Below, piece by piece: positions 58,702 through 64,000 of a DNA stretch of 64,000 nucleotides. Made by a program: the position numbers and the translations under genes. The notes beneath the pieces are model-generated. The model did not search any database and was not told where the DNA came from. It saw only the letters and a list, made by a program, of their open reading frames with translations. Each line of letters opens with the position of its first letter. Positions within the stretch are counted from its first letter, which is position 1. Source of the DNA: Glycomyces sp040645615 (GTDB lineage Bacteria; Actinomycetota; Actinomycetes; Mycobacteriales; Micromonosporaceae); the NCBI RefSeq assembly GCF_040645615.1, contig NZ_JBEYYO010000006.1:139340-203339 (forward strand). Direction: 5' to 3'.

Positions 58702-59076
58702 ATGGCACGCCTGGTCGGAGTCGACCTCCCGCGCGACAAGCGCCTGGAGATCGCACTCACCTACATTTTCGGCATCGGCCGCACGCGCTCGCTCGAGACG
58801 ATCGCGGCGACCGGCCTCGACCGCGACAAGCGCGTCAAGGACCTCACCGACGAAGAGCTGGTCTCTCTCCGCAACTACATCGAAGAGAACTACCAGGTCG
58901 AAGGTGACCTGCGCCGCGAGGTGCAGGCGGACATTCGCCGCAAGATCGAGATCAACTGCTACCAGGGCCTGCGCCACCGTTACGGCCTTCCGGTCCACGG
59001 TCAGCGGACCAAGACCAACGCCCGTACTCGCAAGGGTCCGAAGAAGACCGTCGCGGGCAAGAAGAAGGCACGTTAG
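58702..59076 (+). CDS. rpsM: 30S ribosomal protein S13
   Basis: A 124-aa S13 with MARLVGVDLPRDKRLEIALT, YIFGIGRTRS and the basic tail GQRTKTNARTRKGPKKT. TAGGAGA precedes the ATG. The 164-base leader between rpmJ and rpsM contains hairpins (for example CCTCGGC / GCCGAGG near 58600) that may be regulatory. Confidence 0.98.
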   Translation: MARLVGVDLPRDKRLEIALTYIFGIGRTRSLETIAATGLDRDKRVKDLTDEELVSLRNYIEENYQVEGDLRREVQADIRRKIEINCYQGLRHRYGLPVHGQRTKTNARTRKGPKKTVAGKKKAR

Positions 59077-59087
59077 GAGCGCAACTG

Positions 59088-59486
59088 ATGCCACCGAAGA
59101 CTCGCGGCGGTTCCAAGAACCCGCGCGCAAAGAAGAAGAACGTGCCCCACGGGCACGCCCACATCAAGAGCACCTTCAACAACACCATCGTGTCGATCAC
59201 CGACCCGACCGGTGCTGTGATCGCCTGGGCCTCCTCGGGCCAGGTCGGCTTCAAGGGCTCGCGCAAGTCGACCCCGTACGCCGCGCAGATGGCCGCCGAG
59301 TCGGCCGCGCGTCGCGCGATGGACAACGGCGTGCGCAAGGTCGACGTCTACGTCAAGGGCCCCGGCTCCGGCCGCGAGACCGCGATCCGCTCGCTTCAGG
59401 CCGTCGGCCTCGAAGTCGGCTCGATCAACGACGTGACGCCGCAGCCCCACAACGGCTGCCGTCCCCCCAAGCGCCGCCGCGTCTAA
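59088..59486 (+). CDS. rpsK: 30S ribosomal protein S11
   Basis: A 132-aa S11 (HGHAHIKSTFNNTIVSITDP, SSGQVGFKGSRKSTPYAAQ, terminal HNGCRPPKRRRV). TTAGGAG at the rpsM stop serves as RBS, 11 bases between genes. Confidence 0.98.
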   Translation: MPPKTRGGSKNPRAKKKNVPHGHAHIKSTFNNTIVSITDPTGAVIAWASSGQVGFKGSRKSTPYAAQMAAESAARRAMDNGVRKVDVYVKGPGSGRETAIRSLQAVGLEVGSINDVTPQPHNGCRPPKRRRV

Positions 59487-59573
59487 GTAGCGGCGCCTGA
59501 GGCGGAGCCTCACCCGAATCCAGAAGTTTACGGCGTCAAATAGCGGGCGCCCCGAACAAAGGAAACACGCACA

Positions 59574-60620
59574 GTGCTCATCACTCAGCGGCCCACGCTC
59601 TCCGAGCAGCAGATCAGCCCGACCCGCTCCAAGTTCACGATCGAACCCCTGGAGCCCGGTTTCGGCTACACCCTTGGCAACTCGCTGCGGCGCACCTTGC
59701 TGTCGTCCATCCCGGGCGCGGCGGTCACGTCGATCAAGATCGACGGCGTCCTGCACGAGTTCTCCACCATCCCCGGCGTGAAGGAAGACGTCGTCGAGCT
59801 GGTGCTGAACGTCAAGCAGATCTGCGTCTCCTCGGAGAACGACGAGCCGGCGACCATGTACCTGCGCAAGGAAGGCCCCGGCGACGTGCTCGCCGGCGAC
59901 ATCCAGCCGCCCGCTGGCGTGCAGGTCCACAACCCCGAGCTCAAGCTGGCGACCCTGAACTCCAAGGGCCGCCTCGACATGGAGTTCGTGGTCGAGCGGG
60001 GCCGGGGCTACGTGTCCTCGCCCGCCAACAAGGCCGACACGAACGAGATCGGCCGCATCCCGGTCGACTCGATCTACTCGCCGGTCCTGAAGGTCGCCTA
60101 CTCGGTCGACGCCACCCGCGTCGAGCAGCGCACCGACTTCGACAAGCTCACCGTCGACGTCGAGTCCAAGCCGTCCACGACGCCGCGCACCGCGCTCGCG
60201 TCGGCCGGTTCCACCCTGGTGGAGCTGTTCGGCCTGTACCGCGAGCTCGACACCGAGGCCGAGGGCATCGACGTCGGGCCCAGCCCGGCCGACCAGCAGC
60301 TGGCCGCCGATCTGGCCCTGCCGATCGAGGACCTGGACATGACCGTCCGGTCCTACAACTGCCTCAAGCGCGAGGGCGTCAACACCGTTGGCGAACTCAT
60401 CAACCGCACCGAGGCCGACCTGCTCGACATAAGGAACTTCGGGCAGAAGTCGATCGACGAGGTCAAGATGAAGCTCGCCGGCATGGGCCTGAGCCTGAAG
60501 GACTCGCCCGGCACCTTCGACCCGAGCGAGGCCGCCGTGGCCTACGGCGGGTCGCCGGTCGCCGAGTCCGACGAGTACGAGGACGACGGGGAAGACCTCC
60601 GCGAGACCGAGCAGCTCTAG
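59574..60620 (+). CDS. rpoA: RNA polymerase alpha subunit
   Basis: A 348-aa alpha subunit: N-terminal assembly domain (FTIEPLEPGFGYTLGNSLRR, then TLLSSIPGAAVTSIKIDGVL) and C-terminal DNA-contact domain (YNCLKREGVNTVGELINRTE, DIRNFGQKSIDEVK). GTG start at 59574 with AAAGGAAA upstream. The S4 gene that often precedes rpoA is not here. Confidence 0.98.
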   Translation: MLITQRPTLSEQQISPTRSKFTIEPLEPGFGYTLGNSLRRTLLSSIPGAAVTSIKIDGVLHEFSTIPGVKEDVVELVLNVKQICVSSENDEPATMYLRKEGPGDVLAGDIQPPAGVQVHNPELKLATLNSKGRLDMEFVVERGRGYVSSPANKADTNEIGRIPVDSIYSPVLKVAYSVDATRVEQRTDFDKLTVDVESKPSTTPRTALASAGSTLVELFGLYRELDTEAEGIDVGPSPADQQLAADLALPIEDLDMTVRSYNCLKREGVNTVGELINRTEADLLDIRNFGQKSIDEVKMKLAGMGLSLKDSPGTFDPSEAAVAYGGSPVAESDEYEDDGEDLRETEQL

Positions 60621-60684
60621 CTGCGTGAATACGGCGGTCGGTTCCGTCAGACGGCCGGCCGTGTCAAACCAAGAGGAGTAAGAA

Positions 60685-61038
60685 ATGCCTAAGCCCACCA
60701 AGGGCCCGCGTCTGGGCGGTTCCCCGGCGCACGAGAAGCTCATGCTCTCGGGCCTGGCGGCCTCCCTGTTCGAGCACGGCAGCATCACCACGACGCTGAC
60801 CAAGGCCCGCCGCCTGCGTCCCTACGCTGAAAAGCTGATCACGCACGGCAAGAAGGGCACGCTGCACCACCGCCGCCTGGCGCTGGCCAAGCTGCGCAAC
60901 AAGGACGCCACGCACGACCTGTTCGAGCAGGTCGCCCCTCGCTTCGCGAACCGCGCGGGCGGGTACACCCGGATCATCAAGGCCGGGAACCGCAAGGGCG
61001 ACAACGCGCCGATGGCGATCATCGAACTCGTCGACTAA
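60685..61038 (+). CDS. rplQ: 50S ribosomal protein L17
   Basis: A 117-aa L17 (MPKPTKGPRLGGSPAHEKLM, GSITTTLTKARRLRPYAEKL, NRAGGYTRIIKAGNRKGDNA). AGAGGAG precedes the ATG. A terminator follows the stop. Confidence 0.98.
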   Translation: MPKPTKGPRLGGSPAHEKLMLSGLAASLFEHGSITTTLTKARRLRPYAEKLITHGKKGTLHHRRLALAKLRNKDATHDLFEQVAPRFANRAGGYTRIIKAGNRKGDNAPMAIIELVD

Positions 61039-61049
61039 GACGGCAATGG

Positions 61050-61084
61050 AACCGCGCGCAGGGCTTCGGCCTTGCGCGCGGTTT
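61050..61084 (+). terminator. Terminator after rplQ
   Basis: A 15-bp stem (AACCGCGCGCAGGGC / GCCTTGCGCGCGGTT, one G-U pair) with a TTCG loop, ending in TTT. Confidence 0.85.
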
Positions 61085-61106
61085 CGCCTTCCCGCCCCGC
61101 GTGCCG

Positions 61107-61124
61107 TATAGGATATATCCTATA
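61107..61124. promoter_or_regulatory. AT-rich 18-bp perfect palindrome upstream of truA
   Basis: TATAGGATATATCCTATA is its own reverse complement and stands out strongly in this GC-rich DNA. It lies 36 bases upstream of the truA GTG and overlaps any -10 there (TATAGG/TATATC). It is probably an operator/promoter; the regulator is unknown. Confidence 0.6.
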
Positions 61125-61159
61125 GGATTCGCCGGGGTCGACATGGAGCGGAGGAACGC

Positions 61160-61975
61160 GTGGAGGACGCGACGAGACTGCGGCTCGGGGTCGCCTACGA
61201 CGGGGCCGAGTTCAACGGCTGGGCGCTGCAACCGGGGCTGCGCACGGTGGCCTCGGAGGTCATCCGCGCGCTCGAACTGCTGTTTCGCGAGATCAGCGAC
61301 TTCACCGTCGCCGGGCGAACCGACGCGGGCGTCCACGCCTCGGGCCAGGTCGTCCACGTCGACGTGCCGACCGCGAAGTGGGAGAAGCACAAGGACCGCC
61401 TGCTGTGGCGGCTGCGCGGGATCCTCCCGCCCGATGTGCGGGTGACCTCGGCCGAAGCGGTCGACCCGGCCTTCAACGCGCGCTTCGCCGCCCAGTGGCG
61501 GCGGTACCGCTACCGGGTGGCCGACGCGACCTGGGGCGTGCACCCGCTGCGGCGGCTCGACACGCTCGCGTGGCCCCGCCCGCTCGACGTCGAGCGGATG
61601 CACGCGGCCTGCCAGGCCCTGCTCGGCGAGCACGACTTCGTGGGCCTGTGCAAGCAGCGCGAGGGCGCGACCACGATCCGCGAACTCCAGCAGTACGACT
61701 GGGCCCGTGACGAGGACGGGATCGCCGTGGCCACGGTCCGCGCCGACGCGTTCTGCCACTCGATGGTCCGCAGCCTGGTGGGCGCGGCCCTGGCGGTGGG
61801 CGACGGCCGCCGCGACGAGGCCTGGCTCGCCGCGACCCTCACGCTGGGGGAGCGGGCCAACGACGTGCACGTGGTCGGCCCCCACGGACTCACCCTCATG
61901 GAGGTGTCCTATTCGGACGACCCGGAGGACTGGCGCAGCCGCATCGACCTCACCCGGCGCGTGCGCACCCGCTGA
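61160..61975 (+). CDS. truA: tRNA pseudouridine(38-40) synthase TruA
   Basis: A 271-aa pseudouridine synthase that modifies the anticodon arm of tRNAs. The catalytic aspartate is D55 in GRTDAGVHASGQ; YDGAEFNGW and CHSMVRSLVG are conserved. GTG start at 61160 with GCGGAGG upstream. Downstream of rplQ as in most actinobacteria, but separated by a terminator and a palindromic operator-like site. Confidence 0.95.
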   Translation: MEDATRLRLGVAYDGAEFNGWALQPGLRTVASEVIRALELLFREISDFTVAGRTDAGVHASGQVVHVDVPTAKWEKHKDRLLWRLRGILPPDVRVTSAEAVDPAFNARFAAQWRRYRYRVADATWGVHPLRRLDTLAWPRPLDVERMHAACQALLGEHDFVGLCKQREGATTIRELQQYDWARDEDGIAVATVRADAFCHSMVRSLVGAALAVGDGRRDEAWLAATLTLGERANDVHVVGPHGLTLMEVSYSDDPEDWRSRIDLTRRVRTR

Positions 61976-62138
61976 TGCCTGGGAGTGACCGTTTCGTGAC
62001 TTGATGACGGGACGGTCTCGGCCCAGCGCCGTTTCCTCACCGCGGCATCACGATTGCGACACGAGCGGAACCAGGCCGCGAAAAAGGCAGTCTCATGGAG
62101 GTCATCCCCGCTACCGCCAAGTGAGAAGGGACCCCTCC

Positions 62139-63578
62139 ATGAAACGCCTCTGGACCGCCACGATACCCGCCGCGGTGCTGCTCCTCCCGCTCGCCGCCTG
62201 CACCGCGAGCGACGGGAACGGCGGCACCGCCGACATGGCCGCACCCGAAGCCGCGCAAGAAGAGTACGGGATCAACGACGCAACCGATCCGAACGAGGAT
62301 CCACAGTCGACGTTCGCCCTCGACGTCGACACCGCCTCCTACGACTACGCCCGCAGCGCCCTCCAGGACGGCTACCTCCCACCCGAGGACCAGATCCGGC
62401 CCGAGGAGTTCGTCAACTACTTCGACCAGGGCTACGCCGAACCCGAGGGCAACGGCTTCGCGATCACCGTGGACGGCGCCGAGCTGCCCGACTGGTACGA
62501 GGACGACGCCACCCACCTCATGCGCGTGGGCCTCCAGACCCGAACCGCCCCTGACGAAGAGCGCCGCGATGTGAACCTCACGTTCGTCATCGACGTCTCC
62601 GGTTCGATGGACGGCGACCGCATCGCGATCGTGCGCGACGCCCTCCACACCCTCGTCGACAACCTCCGCCCGGGCGACTCGGTCGCGATCGTCACCTACG
62701 AGACCGATTCCGAAGTGCTGCAAGGCATGACCGAGGTCGAGGACGGCGAAGAGCTCCACGACGCGATCGACGAGCTCGAGGCCCGGGGCTCCACCAACAT
62801 GGAGGCCGGGCTCGAGGACGGCTACGAACTCGCCGGGGAGGCCTTCGAGTCCGACAAGGACAACCGGGTGATCCTCCTGTCGGACGGCGAGGCCAACGTG
62901 GGCCTCACCGAGCACGACGACATGCTGGAGAAGCTCGGCCCCGACATCGCCGATGGCATCACCCTCCTCACGGTCGGGGTGGGCGACTCCTACAACCAGC
63001 AGCTGTTGGAGCAGCTCGCCGACAACGGCGACGGCTGGGCGGTGTTCTTCTCGACCGCGTCGGGCGCCGAGCGCGTCTTCTCCGAGCGCCTGACCTCGAC
63101 GCTCGGCCTCACCGCCCGCGACGCGAAGATCCAGGTCACGTTCGACCCCGAGACCGTGGCCGACTACCGGCTCATCGGGTTCGAGAACCGCGCCATCGAG
63201 GACGAGGACTTCGAGAACGACGACGAGGACGGCGGCGAAGTCGGCCCCGGCCACTCGGTCACCGCCCTCTACGCGCTCACCCTCACCGGTGAAGGCGGCG
63301 ACCTCGCCGGAGTCGAAGTCCGCTGGCAGGACCCCGACACCCGCGAACCCGACACGGCCACAGCCGAACTCACCGCCGAATCCTTCGGCGAGAGTGCCCT
63401 CCCCAGCCTCGACGTCGACCTGGTGGCGGCGGCCTTCGCCGAAGCCCTCCGGGGCGGCGCGAACTTCGACTGCGAACAGATCCTCCCCGCCGCCAACGCC
63501 CTCGCCGAGGCGAGCGACGACCCCGACGTGAAGGAACTGGCCGAACTCATCGCCCTGGCCGTAGACCTGGGCGCTTAG
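62139..63578 (+). CDS. vWA-domain lipoprotein (YfbK-like)
   Basis: A 479-aa lipoprotein: lipobox LAAC near residue 22, an N-terminal vWF-type region (TFALDVDTASYDYARSAL, RPEEFVNYF), a vWA domain with a complete MIDAS site (DVSGS starting at D152, GSTNMEAG, LLSDGEAN), and a C-terminal DUF3520-like part. GAGAAGGGA precedes the ATG; the longer frame from 62001 is not needed. YfbK-type proteins are widespread surface proteins of unclear function. Confidence 0.88.
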   Translation: MKRLWTATIPAAVLLLPLAACTASDGNGGTADMAAPEAAQEEYGINDATDPNEDPQSTFALDVDTASYDYARSALQDGYLPPEDQIRPEEFVNYFDQGYAEPEGNGFAITVDGAELPDWYEDDATHLMRVGLQTRTAPDEERRDVNLTFVIDVSGSMDGDRIAIVRDALHTLVDNLRPGDSVAIVTYETDSEVLQGMTEVEDGEELHDAIDELEARGSTNMEAGLEDGYELAGEAFESDKDNRVILLSDGEANVGLTEHDDMLEKLGPDIADGITLLTVGVGDSYNQQLLEQLADNGDGWAVFFSTASGAERVFSERLTSTLGLTARDAKIQVTFDPETVADYRLIGFENRAIEDEDFENDDEDGGEVGPGHSVTALYALTLTGEGGDLAGVEVRWQDPDTREPDTATAELTAESFGESALPSLDVDLVAAAFAEALRGGANFDCEQILPAANALAEASDDPDVKELAELIALAVDLGA

Positions 63579-63586
63579 GAGACCGG

Positions 63587-63621
63587 ATCGAGGGCCCGCC
63601 GCAAAGCGCCGGGCCCTCGAT
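63587..63621 (+). terminator. Terminator after the vWA lipoprotein gene
   Basis: A perfect 12-bp stem (ATCGAGGGCCCG) with an 11-base loop, followed by TTT. Confidence 0.8.
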
Positions 63622-63643
63622 TTGCCGGTGCTCGCTTCGTGGC

Positions 63644-63853
63644 GATGTCGTACCTTCGCGCGATCATTGCAGTCGGGGGCTGTCGAGTTCCGACACGCCC
63701 GGGCGCGGGGGTCGCATCCTGCGGTCGGGCGTGTCGCCACGGAGTCGCCCCCGGTTTCAACGATCGCGCATGGGTACGACATCGTTGGGGCGGTGGCGTA
63801 TCACGCGGTCGGGCGTGTCGCGGTGCAAGCGCCCCCGAATCAATGATCGCGCG
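63644..63853. repeat. Long imperfect inverted repeat with an extra partial arm
   Basis: GATGTCGTACC (63644-63654) pairs with GGTACGACATC (63773-63783). Inner parts also pair (GCGCGATCATTG with AACGATCGCGC; CCGACACGCCC with GGGCGTGTCG), so 63644-63783 is a ~140-bp hairpin. Its right arm (63721-63770) is repeated directly at 63805-63853. No coding capacity. Different in sequence from the MITE-like copies. Confidence 0.75.
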
Positions 63854-63870
63854 AGCCACCGACATACTCT

Positions 63871-63903
63871 CGCCGCCGCCCGCCGCCCGCCGCCCGCCGC
63901 CCG
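63871..63903 (+). repeat. CGCCGCC heptamer tandem repeat
   Basis: About four and a half copies of a CGCCGCC-type unit directly before the sulfatase-like sequence. Confidence 0.75.
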
Positions 63904-63910
63904 CTCGAAC

Positions 63911-64000
63911 CACGCTCCGCATCATGCGCCGCAGGAGTTCATCGACAAGTACAGGGGCGTCTTCGACGACGGCTACGATGCCTATCGCGAATGGGTGCTC
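63911..64000 (+). pseudogene. Sulfatase fragment, 5' end missing, runs off the window
   Basis: From 63911 the frame reads HAPHHAPQEFIDKYRG then VFDDGYDAYREWVL, which matches the interior (roughly a third of the way in) of arylsulfatases, where a lid segment of this type precedes a long C-terminal part. The catalytic CxPxR region should lie far upstream, but only the heptamer repeat and the inverted repeat are found there. The gene therefore looks cut by the repeat region; what follows is outside the window. Confidence 0.6.

Noticed and set aside
63871..63903. Possible CRISPR or satellite array
   Set aside because: A contiguous 7-bp microsatellite without spacers; not a CRISPR, and no cas genes are present.

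Overview
This is a 64 kb, very GC-rich window with dense, short-spaced genes, many GTG and TTG starts, and actinobacterial hallmark genes: SigE-family ECF sigma factor, NdgR next to leuCD, a lysine-tailed HU protein, ectABCD, and rpoA-region ribosomal genes. It reads as chromosomal DNA of a filamentous, probably spore-forming actinomycete. A Glycomyces/Stackebrandtia-like organism is my guess; the sequence alone does not prove it. There is no prophage, plasmid origin, CRISPR array or complete insertion sequence.

Layout. 1-7.3 kb: 3' end of mfd, a SapA-like secreted protein, small membrane proteins, a YeiH-type transporter with a coupled 45-aa membrane peptide, a SurA-like lipoprotein and mazG. 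7.4-10.7 kb: ectABCD for ectoine and hydroxyectoine. 11-14.8 kb: a sigma factor with a membrane-anchored partner, and a PadR-controlled membrane gene. 14.9-16.8 kb: tRNA-Gln, two uncharacterised genes and two broken genes fused at their lost 3' ends. 16.8-23.1 kb: polyol uptake and oxidation (fructokinase-like kinase, LacI regulator, binding protein, two permeases, zinc dehydrogenase; no ATPase gene). 23.2-29.4 kb: three secreted carbohydrate-related proteins with their own LacI regulator and a perfect 24-bp operator. 29.5-33.4 kb: a membrane protein, a Nudix hydrolase and an ARPP-2-like/TROVE-vWA-like gene pair. 33.6-46.9 kb: tyrosine (hmgA, fahA, hpd) and histidine (hutU, hutF, hutI, hutH) catabolism with an Lrp-type regulator and a rRNA-methyltransferase-like gene. 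47-57 kb: ndgR, leuCD, hupS, alditol oxidase, a MutT1-like hydrolase, plsC, gpsA, ddl. 57.2-62 kb: rpsD, infA, rpmJ, rpsM, rpsK, rpoA, rplQ, truA. 62-64 kb: a vWA lipoprotein, a long inverted repeat and a cut-off sulfatase piece.

The most unusual signals are: (1) two homologous ~161-bp MITE-like hairpin elements, both inserted at TA so that the element's first base completes the TAG stop of the neighbouring gene; (2) an identical 17-bp dyad motif upstream of the SapA-like gene and of hupS; (3) a hupS frame that has lost its stop (TTA where TAA is expected) and runs through its own terminator into the convergent gene; (4) the ARPP-2/TROVE-vWA pair, a candidate RNA-handling module; (5) an uncharacterised gene translationally coupled to fahA at the place where a maleylacetoacetate isomerase is missing. 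A recurring TANNNT-N6/7-start-codon layout predicts many leaderless mRNAs.
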